From Gammaproteobacteria bacterium (GTDB taxonomy: Bacteria > Pseudomonadota > Gammaproteobacteria > UBA4575): a stretch of 64,000 nt of DNA. Where the stretch lies: positions 1 to 64,000 of the forward strand of contig JANQOB010000016.1 in NCBI GenBank assembly GCA_028279275.1. The letters run 5' to 3'. This document shows, piece by piece, positions 29,994 through 38,879 of the stretch. A program made the translations under genes and the position numbers. A model generated the notes under the pieces. It was not told the origin of the DNA. It saw only the letters and a program-made list of their open reading frames with translations, and searched no databases. Within the stretch, counting starts at the first letter, position 1, and every line of letters starts with the position of its first letter.

Positions 29994-31430
29994 GTGTTAA
30001 ATAGTTTTCTTAAAGACAGCATTACATATGCGATACCTGCCTTGTTATCTAGAGGCATTGGCTTATTTTTACTACCAATATATACAAGATATCTAAGTCC
30101 GCAGGAATATGGTGTAATAGAACTTTTAACAATTTTATTTGCAATATTAAATATCTTAATTCCTTTAGAAATAACTCAGGCAGAAGCAAGATTGCTGCCT
30201 GATGCAAAAATGAAAATTATCAAAAAGCAGTTGGCATCAACTGCTTTTTGGTTTACGGCAATTGGATTTAGTAATGTTGCAGTAATTATATGGGTACATT
30301 CTACTAGCTTTAGCTTAAGTTTATTTGGAAGCGAAAAATATAATCTAGATTTAAGAGTTGCGTCACTTTCTATGATTGTTAATGCATTGTTCTATGTAGT
30401 GCAAAATCATTTACGATGGTGTCTTCTTGCCCGTGAATCAGCTTTTGTCGGAATTATTTATTCAATATTAGTCGCATTCATATCAATATATTTAGTTGTT
30501 GTTCTAAAATTAGGCGTGACTGGTGTGCTAGTGGGTCAATTAATTAGTGGAATGTTAGCGTTAATAATAGGTATTACTTTATCATTTAAAAATATTCCAA
30601 TCACATTTTTATTCAAGTTCTCAAAATTGAAAGAAATGCTTGTTTATTCAACCCCTCTTGTGTTTTCTGGTATTGCAGTATACATAAATACTTATATCGA
30701 TAGATGGTTAATAAATGCGTTTCTTGGGGTGGATGATGTAGGTATATATGGCGTTGCATATCGTGTTGCACTTATACCTGGATTAGTCATGTACGCATTT
30801 CAAATGGCGTTAGCACCACTTATTTTTCATAATTATAGTAAGAACGAGACACCATCAAATATATCTAGGCTCTTTAATTATTTTCTTGTAATAATTTTAC
30901 CAGTATTGTTAATAATCAGCCTATTCGCAGATGATTTTATAAGGTTACTGACTACTGAGCAATTTTATAGCGCATCAGAATTAGTTTTCATTCTTTGTAT
31001 TTCAATAGTGTTTATGAATATGTATATCTTTTTCCCAGGGCTTGGGATCAAGAAATTAACCTCACGAATCGCAGTAATAAATATTTTTGCCTCTACGACA
31101 AATGTAATTTTTAATATTATATTAATACCTAAACTTGGCATAAAAGGCGCCGCAATATCTACTTTGATTGGTTCTATAGCTATGGCGGTTCTTTATTATT
31201 ATTGGGGTAACAAAAAGTATAAGATTCCTTATGATTATAAAAATATTATTTTATCATTAATTATATTAAGCACATTTATTTTATTTTTTAATATATTTGA
31301 ATTCAATATCATTCAATTAATTCTATTCATAATTGTTTTTATAAGTATGTTATTTTTTTTACTTTTTTCCTCAGAAGAAAAAAAAGAAATATTTGACAGA
31401 CTGTCTAAAATTAACATAGCAAACAAGTAA
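29994..31430 (+). CDS. wzx: Polysaccharide flippase, Wzx type
   Basis: 478 residues beginning at GTG, with about 12-14 hydrophobic helices through its length. The start DSITYAIPALLSRGIGLFLLPIYTRYLSPQEYGVIELL is the classic MATE-like/PST entry found in Wzx proteins, which carry undecaprenyl-linked repeat units across the inner membrane. The base composition is the most AT-rich in the window, which is common for wzx genes. Substrate specificity cannot be read. Confidence 0.88.
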   Translation: MLNSFLKDSITYAIPALLSRGIGLFLLPIYTRYLSPQEYGVIELLTILFAILNILIPLEITQAEARLLPDAKMKIIKKQLASTAFWFTAIGFSNVAVIIWVHSTSFSLSLFGSEKYNLDLRVASLSMIVNALFYVVQNHLRWCLLARESAFVGIIYSILVAFISIYLVVVLKLGVTGVLVGQLISGMLALIIGITLSFKNIPITFLFKFSKLKEMLVYSTPLVFSGIAVYINTYIDRWLINAFLGVDDVGIYGVAYRVALIPGLVMYAFQMALAPLIFHNYSKNETPSNISRLFNYFLVIILPVLLIISLFADDFIRLLTTEQFYSASELVFILCISIVFMNMYIFFPGLGIKKLTSRIAVINIFASTTNVIFNIILIPKLGIKGAAISTLIGSIAMAVLYYYWGNKKYKIPYDYKNIILSLIILSTFILFFNIFEFNIIQLILFIIVFISMLFFLLFSSEEKKEIFDRLSKINIANK

Positions 31431-31444
31431 TAACAGTAATATAT

Positions 31445-33370
31445 ATGTGTGGAATTACAGTTGTTGTGACAAACGGGGATTGCAAGTACCCCAAAACTAT
31501 TACAGAAGCAGCTTTAGATGGTTTAAGGCACAGAGGGCCAGATGATAAAGGCATTCTAGCTGTTAGCAAAGATAAAATAAATTATCCAGAGGAAGAAGAG
31601 CTAGAAATAATCAATCCGTCAGTTACTTTTTTTCATAGAAGATTATCTATCATCGACCTTTCGAAAGCAGGTCGGCAACCAATGAGCACAATTTGCAACA
31701 GATATCATATTGTATTTAATGGTGAAGTCTATAATTATTTGGAACTTAAAACTGAATTGATTGCAAAAGGTTATCAATTTAGATCAGACTCTGACACAGA
31801 AGTTATCCTTAATTCGTATAAAGAATGGAAAGAAGAATGTCTTAATAAATTTATAGGGATGTTTGCCATTATTATATTGGATACACTTCAAAGTAAGTTA
31901 TTTGTGGCACGTGATCAATTTGGTATAAAGCCTTTATATTATTGCTTTTGGAAAGGAGGCATTGCTTTTTCATCAGAAATCGGGCCTCTTTTAACTTTGG
32001 ATGGTGTTAGTAAAAAAGCAAATCCACAGAGAGTTTATGAATATTTGCGCTTTAGTTTAACTGATTATGGTTCTGAAACGTTATATGAAGATATCAAACA
32101 AGTACCACCTTCACACTGGTTCCATGTTGATACAAAAAGCATAAAGATTCAAAATTCTACAAAATATTGGTCCATTTCACTAAATAATAAGTCAGAGTTA
32201 GATTATAAAGCTGCCGCAAAAAAATTGAGAAATCTTTTTCTTGAAAGTATCGAGCTTCACTTAAGAAGTGATGTGGTCGTGGGTTCTGCATTATCAGGAG
32301 GTATTGATTCTTCAGCAATTGTTTGTGCAATCCGCCATTTAAGGTCTGATGCAGAAATTCATACTTTTAGCTTCATCGCCGAAGATCAAAAAATTTCAGA
32401 AGAATTGTGGGTGGATTTGGTCTCAAAGCATGTTGGGTCAAAGACTCACAAAGTTTACGCAAACCAAGATATGCTGATATCCGATATTGATTCATTACTT
32501 ATAACACAAGGGGAACCGTTTGCGAGTACGAGTATTTATGCACAAAACCAAGTATTTAAGACGGCAAGTCAAATGGGCATAAAAGTAATGTTAGATGGTC
32601 AAGGTGCTGATGAAATACTAGCGGGTTATTCACGTTATCAGGGTGCTAGATTTGGATCACTACTAAAAAGTGGAAATATTTTTAGTGCATCAAGCTTCAT
32701 AAAACATTCATCAAATTGGCCGGGTAGAAGCAAGTCTGAAATCTTTAAGAGAGGCGTTCGTCATTTATTACCTCCGTTTTTATTACCATTTGCAATGAAG
32801 GTAGTGGGTCATAGAGTGGATTCTGAATGGTTGAATATGAATTGGTTTCACAATCAAAACGTAAATTATAAGATTCCAGGTAGAAATGACTGTATAAAAT
32901 ATTGTTTGAAAGAAAACTTAGTTAATGATATCGAAAATGTAAGCCTTCCACATCTGTTGAGATTTGAGGATAGAAATTCAATGACATATTCGGTTGAGAG
33001 TCGCGTACCATTCTTGACGACTAAAATTGTTGAGTTTATTTTTAGTTTGCCAGAGTATTATTTAATCGATGATAGTGGCACTAGTAAAGCAATTTTTAGA
33101 GAAGCAATGCGAGGTATTGTGCCTGATAAAATATTAGATAGAAAAGATAAGATTGGATTTCAAACACCTGAGCTAAGTTGGTTGCGAAAAATACAGCCAT
33201 GGATAGAAGAAACTCTTAATCATTCGTCAAAACTACCTGTATTCAATGAAGCTAAACTTGTAGATGAATGGGAGAATATATTATCAGGAAAACGTCCTTT
33301 TGATTTTAGACTTTGGAGATGGATTGATTATTCAAAATGGAGCGAATTAAATGGAATACAATATAAATAA
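31445..33370 (+). CDS. Asparagine-synthase-like glutamine amidotransferase (second copy)
   Basis: 641 residues. Cys2 nucleophile in MCGITVVV, RHRGPDDKG and GEVYNYLELK mark the glutaminase domain; the PP-loop SGGIDSS is near residue 284, followed by MLDGQGADEILAGY. It is only distantly similar to the copy at 23064, so it is not a recent duplicate. It may amidate a second uronic acid or a different position. It begins 14 bp after the flippase gene. Confidence 0.82.
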   Translation: MCGITVVVTNGDCKYPKTITEAALDGLRHRGPDDKGILAVSKDKINYPEEEELEIINPSVTFFHRRLSIIDLSKAGRQPMSTICNRYHIVFNGEVYNYLELKTELIAKGYQFRSDSDTEVILNSYKEWKEECLNKFIGMFAIIILDTLQSKLFVARDQFGIKPLYYCFWKGGIAFSSEIGPLLTLDGVSKKANPQRVYEYLRFSLTDYGSETLYEDIKQVPPSHWFHVDTKSIKIQNSTKYWSISLNNKSELDYKAAAKKLRNLFLESIELHLRSDVVVGSALSGGIDSSAIVCAIRHLRSDAEIHTFSFIAEDQKISEELWVDLVSKHVGSKTHKVYANQDMLISDIDSLLITQGEPFASTSIYAQNQVFKTASQMGIKVMLDGQGADEILAGYSRYQGARFGSLLKSGNIFSASSFIKHSSNWPGRSKSEIFKRGVRHLLPPFLLPFAMKVVGHRVDSEWLNMNWFHNQNVNYKIPGRNDCIKYCLKENLVNDIENVSLPHLLRFEDRNSMTYSVESRVPFLTTKIVEFIFSLPEYYLIDDSGTSKAIFREAMRGIVPDKILDRKDKIGFQTPELSWLRKIQPWIEETLNHSSKLPVFNEAKLVDEWENILSGKRPFDFRLWRWIDYSKWSELNGIQYK

Positions 33371-33746
33371 GAATTTTAATAATTGAAGAAAAGTATGATT
33401 CTAGTGTTTTTTAATTCCACAGAGACAGTTTTCCACGCATCAAGAGGTTTTCTTAAAGTTCAAATTTAATAGCTATGTAGATATGGATGAGTAACAAATT
33501 AAAAAAATTTTAAATAAAGTATAATTAAAGAAGTAGCCAATAAAATATTGCTCAAAATTTATCATAATTTATAGATCTTTCTGGTCGATTCATTTATTAA
33601 AGATATTAAGTTACATATCTACGAAAAGACATAATCACCCAAACATTGGTTCATTCAATCATGATTTTACATAACAGTATTTATGAATCTCAAAAAGACA
33701 AGATATTTAGTCAGGAAAATATTCGCGTCTTATTCTGAGAAATTTA
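33371..33746. other. 376-bp intergenic region
   Basis: Very AT-rich and without a supported gene. A TTGCTC (33548-33553) with TATAGA (33570-33575) at 16 bp is a weak promoter candidate for the glycosyltransferase downstream. No clear terminator. The gap divides the locus into an amidation/acylation half and a glycosyl-transfer/priming half. Confidence 0.45.
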
Positions 33747-34868
33747 ATGATTAATGTCTTAACAGTCGGTCATCCACGTTTTGATACTCGTATCTGGATA
33801 AAAGAAATTACATCTTTAGTTAATGCTGGCTATAGGGTGAGATATCATGTTGCGGATGGTGCCGGTAATCAAATGGAAAATGGCGTTGAAATTATTGATT
33901 ATGGGTTAATTTCATCTGGTAGTGGAATATGGTTTCGACTAAAGAGCATGTTCAAGATCGTATCTCGCTCCGGTCTAAAACGAGGAGATTGGGTACATTT
34001 CCATGATAGTATTTTTGTACCTTTTGCATTGCTTATGGCATTAAAAGGTTGTCGAATTATATATGATGTTCATGAAGATTATCCTAGACAAGTGTTATAT
34101 TCTAGATTTCCAAAAAGCATTAAAGTTGTTTGGAGTATGGTCCTTGAGAGTTTAGAGTGGTTGTCAAATTATTTTTTCATAGCATATATTACTGCTACAC
34201 CCGTAATAGCTGAGCGCTTTCGTAATGATAAAACCTGGATAATTCACAACTTTCCATTACTAAATGAATTGCAAAATGAGAGTTCGCAACAAGGCAAACC
34301 TAAGGAAGATTATTTTATTTACATAGGTGGACTTGCCGAAGTAAGAGGTGTAAAAGAAATGGTTGATGCGGTTGATAGTGCTGTAAAAGTTAATCCTAAC
34401 ATTAAGCTTGCGTTGGGTGGAAATTATTCATCGAGCTCTCTCAGAAATGAACTCAAATGTAAAGCAGGATGGAAATATACATGTGAACTTGGCTGGCTCT
34501 CTAGGGAGCAGGTCGCTTCATGGTTATCTATGAGTAAAGCAGGCTTAGTTACTTTACATCCAATTAAAAATTATCCTGAGGCTTATCCGGTAAAACTTTT
34601 TGAGTACATGTCTGCTGGTTTGCCTGTTATAGCTTCTGACTTTCCTTTATGGAATCAAATAATTAATAAAGCCGGTTGCGGTATTCTCGTAAACCCACTT
34701 GACCCCATAGCAATATCTAGGGCGATGCTATGGATTGTGGATAACCCTGAGGAAGCTACCAAAATGGGTGCATCCGGGCGAAAAGCCATCGAAGAGCTTT
34801 ACAACTGGAATCTCGAAGAAATAAAACTCATTGAAGCATACAAAATGCTTGGTGTGGAAATGTTGTGA
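33747..34868 (+). CDS. Glycosyltransferase (GT-B, GT4-like)
   Basis: 373 residues. The N-terminal half shows HPRFDTRIWIKEI and IIYDVHEDYPRQV (a conserved His-Glu-Asp pattern of this group); the C-terminal half has YIGGLAEVRGVKEMVDA and the GT4 donor site YPVKLFEYMSAGLPVIASDFPLW with its Glu. It probably adds a sugar to the lipid-linked repeat unit at the cytoplasmic face. The acceptor and donor are unknown. Confidence 0.8.
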   Translation: MINVLTVGHPRFDTRIWIKEITSLVNAGYRVRYHVADGAGNQMENGVEIIDYGLISSGSGIWFRLKSMFKIVSRSGLKRGDWVHFHDSIFVPFALLMALKGCRIIYDVHEDYPRQVLYSRFPKSIKVVWSMVLESLEWLSNYFFIAYITATPVIAERFRNDKTWIIHNFPLLNELQNESSQQGKPKEDYFIYIGGLAEVRGVKEMVDAVDSAVKVNPNIKLALGGNYSSSSLRNELKCKAGWKYTCELGWLSREQVASWLSMSKAGLVTLHPIKNYPEAYPVKLFEYMSAGLPVIASDFPLWNQIINKAGCGILVNPLDPIAISRAMLWIVDNPEEATKMGASGRKAIEELYNWNLEEIKLIEAYKMLGVEML

Positions 34869-35064
34869 GTCTCAAATTAATTAATAGAACATATGTGCAC
34901 ATGTGATACGTAAAAGGTGAGAGCTTAGCAAGCTTCTGTAAAACCTTAGAAGATAAAATAAATACAAGGGTAATGAAGCTATAAGCTTATTGGAATTGGT
35001 TGTTATAAGTTTTATTAGTTAACAGAAAATTAATTTCAATAAAAAATCTACAAAGGATTTCTTT

Positions 35065-36294
35065 TTGAATCTATGGATTATTAATCATTACGGTCAGGAA
35101 CCAGACGGAGTTGGTGGAACACGCCACTATTTTTTGTCCAAGCATCTTAAATCTTTTGGGTGGAATGTTTCTATTTTGGCAGCAAGCGTAGAGCATAGTA
35201 CTGGTAGACAACGCCTTAGAGGTTTAAATATTTTTCGATTACAGAAAATCAGAGACGTCAACTTTGTTTGGTTTAAAGTCCCAAAACTTAGAGGGAGTGG
35301 AGTGGGACGTTTAATAAATATGATTGTGTATACGTTCTTAGTTTTGGTTTATGGATATGTTTTTCGAGCGCAAAGACCAGATGTGATCGTTGGTTCAACA
35401 GTTCATCCATTTGCAGCATGGGCTGCAATGAGACTGGCTAAGTTTTATAAAATTCCATTTATCTACGAAGTTCGTGATTTATGGCCCGAGACATTAATAA
35501 GCATGGGTATTATAAGAAAAGAAAGTATTTTTGCAAAAATACTTTATTATCTAGAAAAGAAAATGTTATTGAGATCAAATAACGTGATTACACTTCTACC
35601 TGGGGCTGTTGATTATTTTACTTCTAAAGGCATATCTAGAGATAAAGTCGTATATATCCCTAATGGTGCTGAGCATATAAAAGTTAACAATGAATATAAA
35701 AGAAGTAGTGTTTTCAATTTAATTTATTTGGGTTCTCTAGGGTATGCTAATAATCTAGATATTTTACTATTAGCAATTTCAAAACTAGAGAAAAATAGAT
35801 CATTTCCACCTTTTGTTTGTAGACTAATTGGGGATGGAGAAGAAAAAGATAACTTGATCAAGCTTTCCAATGAATTAACATTGAGAAACGTTAAATTTGA
35901 GGGCCCAGTTAAAAAATCAAATATATTCAAAGTATGTAGAAATGCCGATGCATTTGTAATTATTGTTAGAGATTTGCCAGAACTTTATAAATATGGGATC
36001 AGTATGAATAAAATATTTGAGTATATGTCTTATTCTCGACCCATAATTATCGCTGCTGAAAGTTTTAATAATCCAATCAAGGAAGCGGAATCTGGAATTA
36101 CTGTTGAACCAGGCTCGCCTGAAAAAATTGCAGAAGCGATAGAAGTTATACTAAATATGCCATTAGATGAGCGCCGAAAAATGGGAGAAAAGGGTTATGA
36201 ATACTTTAAGAAATACCACAGTTATGATGTGTTAGCGAAGAAACTGGATAGGGTATTACGTGATTCAATTAGTGAATATCAGATAATTAAATAA
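35065..36294 (+). CDS. WbuB-like glycosyltransferase (GT4)
   Basis: 409 residues starting with TTG, preceded by an AAGGATTT ribosome-binding site at a sound distance; the resulting NLWIINHYGQEPDGVGGTRHY is the normal N-terminus of this group, so the TTG is well supported. It also has YEVRDLWPETL and the donor-site MNKIFEYMSYSRPIIIAAES. The pattern resembles WbuB/FnlX-type transferases that move N-acetyl-fucosamine or related 6-deoxy amino sugars, but the donor is not proven. Confidence 0.78.
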   Translation: MNLWIINHYGQEPDGVGGTRHYFLSKHLKSFGWNVSILAASVEHSTGRQRLRGLNIFRLQKIRDVNFVWFKVPKLRGSGVGRLINMIVYTFLVLVYGYVFRAQRPDVIVGSTVHPFAAWAAMRLAKFYKIPFIYEVRDLWPETLISMGIIRKESIFAKILYYLEKKMLLRSNNVITLLPGAVDYFTSKGISRDKVVYIPNGAEHIKVNNEYKRSSVFNLIYLGSLGYANNLDILLLAISKLEKNRSFPPFVCRLIGDGEEKDNLIKLSNELTLRNVKFEGPVKKSNIFKVCRNADAFVIIVRDLPELYKYGISMNKIFEYMSYSRPIIIAAESFNNPIKEAESGITVEPGSPEKIAEAIEVILNMPLDERRKMGEKGYEYFKKYHSYDVLAKKLDRVLRDSISEYQIIK

Positions 36295-36403
36295 ATATCT
36301 TAAAAATTATCATTCAGCTAGTTAATTTTATGATTAATCTTAATAAAATTGTATGTTAAGTTCTATTTGATATTGTTTTCTTGATTATATTGAAAAACTA
36401 TAA

Positions 36404-36988
36404 ATGAAAAGGCTATTTGATTTAGTTTTATCGCTAGTACTTTTAATTATATTTAGTTGGATAATTATTCTGGTTGCTATTGTGATAAGAGTTGTTTTGG
36501 GTAAGCCAATACTATTTACACAAATAAGGCCTGGTTTGAACGAAGTTCCATTTACTCTCTATAAATTTCGCACAATGCGTGAGCCAAGTGACACTGCATG
36601 TAATTCTGACGAAGAAAGAATAACAACTTTAGGGAAATGGTTACGAAAGACTAGTTTAGATGAAATCCCTTCTTTGTGGAATGTAGTGAGAGGTGAAATG
36701 AGTATGGTTGGACCAAGACCATTATTATTAGAATATCTACCACTGTATAATTTAGAGCAGTCAAGACGTCATGAAGTTAAGCCAGGTATTACAGGATGGG
36801 CACAAGTAAATGGAAGAAATGCGTTAAGCTGGGAAGATAAATTTAAGTTAGATGTTTGGTATGTGGATAATCATAATTGTTATCTAGATATCAAGATATT
36901 ATTTATGACGATTGTTTCAGTCTTTAAATCAACTGGCATCACTCAGGAAGGTAATGTGACGGCTGAAAAATTTCGAGGGTCAAAATGA
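36404..36988 (+). CDS. PglC-like initiating phosphoglycosyltransferase
   Basis: 194 residues, the small monotopic type. One N-terminal hydrophobic segment (about 5-32) is followed by FTQIRPGLNEVPFTLYKFRTM, the catalytic Asp86-Glu87 in TSLDEIPSLWNV, and MVGPRPL...GITGWAQVNGRN. It transfers a sugar phosphate from a UDP-sugar to undecaprenyl phosphate, the first membrane step of repeat-unit assembly. Its neighbours resemble PglD, PglE and PglF, so the first sugar is probably a bacillosamine-type residue. Its TGA overlaps the next ATG. Confidence 0.88.
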   Translation: MKRLFDLVLSLVLLIIFSWIIILVAIVIRVVLGKPILFTQIRPGLNEVPFTLYKFRTMREPSDTACNSDEERITTLGKWLRKTSLDEIPSLWNVVRGEMSMVGPRPLLLEYLPLYNLEQSRRHEVKPGITGWAQVNGRNALSWEDKFKLDVWYVDNHNCYLDIKILFMTIVSVFKSTGITQEGNVTAEKFRGSK

Positions 36989-37608
36989 AACCCAAATTAT
37001 TAATCCTAGGTGCCGGTGGCCATGGTCTAGTAGTGGCAGATGCTGCTATAAAACAGGACTTTTGGTCTGATGTTAAATTTTTAGACGACAATGTAAAAAT
37101 AAAGTTGCCAGATTATGAAGTAATCGGAAAAATTTCTGAAGTAAAAAATTTTAAAGATAAATTTCAAGATATATTTATTGCAATCGGTAATAACAAGCAT
37201 CGATTAAGCTTAATAAAAGAAATGATCTGTTGCGGATTAAATATACCTACAATTCAACATCCAAGTTCAATAATTTGCTCGTCTACAAAGATAGATTCAG
37301 GTTGTTTCTTAGCTGCTAATTCTGTGTTAGGAGTAGGTGCAAAATTGGGTTTAGGTTGTATTATTAATACTGGCGCTACTGTTGATCATGAAAACCTAAT
37401 ATCTGATGGAGTGCATGTTTCTCCAGGAGCGCATCTTGGAGGAGGGGTAAAGGTTGGGGAGTGTAGCTGGATTGGGATTGGTGCAAGTATACGAGAGCAA
37501 GTATGTGTTGGAGCGAATGTTGTTGTCGGAGCTGGTGCTGCGGTTGTGAGTGATGTAGAAAATGGATTGCAAGTTTTAGGTGTTCCTGCGCGAGTAAAAG
37601 AGACATAG
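36985..37608 (+). CDS. PglD-like sugar O/N-acetyltransferase
   Basis: 207 residues. The N-terminal nucleotide-sugar domain has GAGGHG at 9-14; a left-handed beta helix follows with GATVDHENLISDGVHVSPGAHLGG, where His135 and Glu136 match the PglD catalytic pair. PglD acetylates the 4-amino group of UDP-4-amino-6-deoxy-GlcNAc. It overlaps the phosphoglycosyltransferase gene by 4 bp and is 1 bp from the aminotransferase gene. Confidence 0.85.
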   Translation: MKPKLLILGAGGHGLVVADAAIKQDFWSDVKFLDDNVKIKLPDYEVIGKISEVKNFKDKFQDIFIAIGNNKHRLSLIKEMICCGLNIPTIQHPSSIICSSTKIDSGCFLAANSVLGVGAKLGLGCIINTGATVDHENLISDGVHVSPGAHLGGGVKVGECSWIGIGASIREQVCVGANVVVGAGAAVVSDVENGLQVLGVPARVKET

Positions 37609-37609
37609 A

Positions 37610-38842
37610 ATGCAATCTATCAGTAAAAGCAAACTTGCAATTGATGGTGGGAAATCTGTAGTCAATTATGAATTACCCAGCTGGCCTAAATATGAGCGAG
37701 ATGAAGTTGCTGCTGTTCAGGATGTTCTAAAGTCAGGAAGAGTAAATTATTGGACTGGTAACAATTGCAAAACTTTTGAGAAAAAGTTTGCAGAGTATTT
37801 TGGTGTAAAGTTTGCAGTGGCTCTTTCAAATGGAAGTGTTGCATTGGAGTTAGCTCTTAAGGCATTAAAAATTGGACATGGTGATGAAGTAATTGTCACT
37901 TCACGCACTTTTATTGCCTCAGTAAGTAGCATATGTCTAATAGGAGCTACACCAGTATTTGCAGATATTGATAGAAATAGTCAAAACATCACTGCGGAGT
38001 CAATTCGGCAGTGTCTAACTCCAAAAAGCCGTGTAATAATGCTGGTTCATTTAGCAGGATGGCCATGTGAGATGGAGGAGATTCTTGAATTAGCAAATAA
38101 ACATAATTTAAAAATTATTGAAGATTGTGCTCAAGCACATGGTGCAAAATATAATAATAAATTTGTTGGTTCTTTTGGACATGTTGGAGCTTTTTCGTTT
38201 TGTCAAGATAAAATAATTTCTACTGGCGGAGAAGGTGGGATGCTAGTTACAAATGATGAAGAAATTTGGCGTAAAGCTTGGGCATATAAAGATCATGGCA
38301 AAAACTTTAGGACCATGTCTAAAATCGATCGTAACGACAACTCCCAATATAAATGGGTGCATGATTCGTTCGGCACAAATCTAAGAATGACTGAAATGCA
38401 AGCCGCGATAGGAATTATCCAACTTACAAAATTAAATTCTTGGCTCGAAATCCGGCGAAACTATGCAGATATTCTCAATGAAAGTTTCTCAGAAATTGAT
38501 GCATTAAGAGTCACAATACCCGGTAATAATATTTCACATGCATACTATAAGTATTATGTGTTTTTGAGACCTGATCAAGTCAATAGTGAATGGTCTAGAG
38601 ATAAAATAGTACAAGCAATTAATGCTGAAGGTGTCCCATGTTTTATGGGGAGTTGCAGTGAACTATATAAAGAAAAAGCATTTATAGACTCTGGGATAAA
38701 CCCTAAAAATAATTTAGTGATTGCTAAGGAATTAGGGGATACAAGTATAATGCTTAATATACACCCTTCTCTTGAGGTAAATGATATAAAAAAAATGTGT
38801 TGTGCTGTTGAGAAAGTACTAAAATATGCAGTTTCAAAATAA
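37610..38842 (+). CDS. DegT-family sugar aminotransferase (PglE-like role)
   Basis: 410 residues. The PLP lysine is Lys201 in GAFSFCQDKIISTGGEGG and the Asp of IIEDCAQAHGA binds the PLP ring. With a WbpM/PglF-like dehydratase downstream and a PglD-like acetyltransferase upstream, it probably aminates C4 of UDP-2-acetamido-4-keto-2,4,6-trideoxyhexose. It is clearly different from the aminotransferase at 20878. Confidence 0.83.
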   Translation: MQSISKSKLAIDGGKSVVNYELPSWPKYERDEVAAVQDVLKSGRVNYWTGNNCKTFEKKFAEYFGVKFAVALSNGSVALELALKALKIGHGDEVIVTSRTFIASVSSICLIGATPVFADIDRNSQNITAESIRQCLTPKSRVIMLVHLAGWPCEMEEILELANKHNLKIIEDCAQAHGAKYNNKFVGSFGHVGAFSFCQDKIISTGGEGGMLVTNDEEIWRKAWAYKDHGKNFRTMSKIDRNDNSQYKWVHDSFGTNLRMTEMQAAIGIIQLTKLNSWLEIRRNYADILNESFSEIDALRVTIPGNNISHAYYKYYVFLRPDQVNSEWSRDKIVQAINAEGVPCFMGSCSELYKEKAFIDSGINPKNNLVIAKELGDTSIMLNIHPSLEVNDIKKMCCAVEKVLKYAVSK

Positions 38843-38879
38843 GCTTGGAATATTTTAAAATTTTCGTTGGACATTTAGT

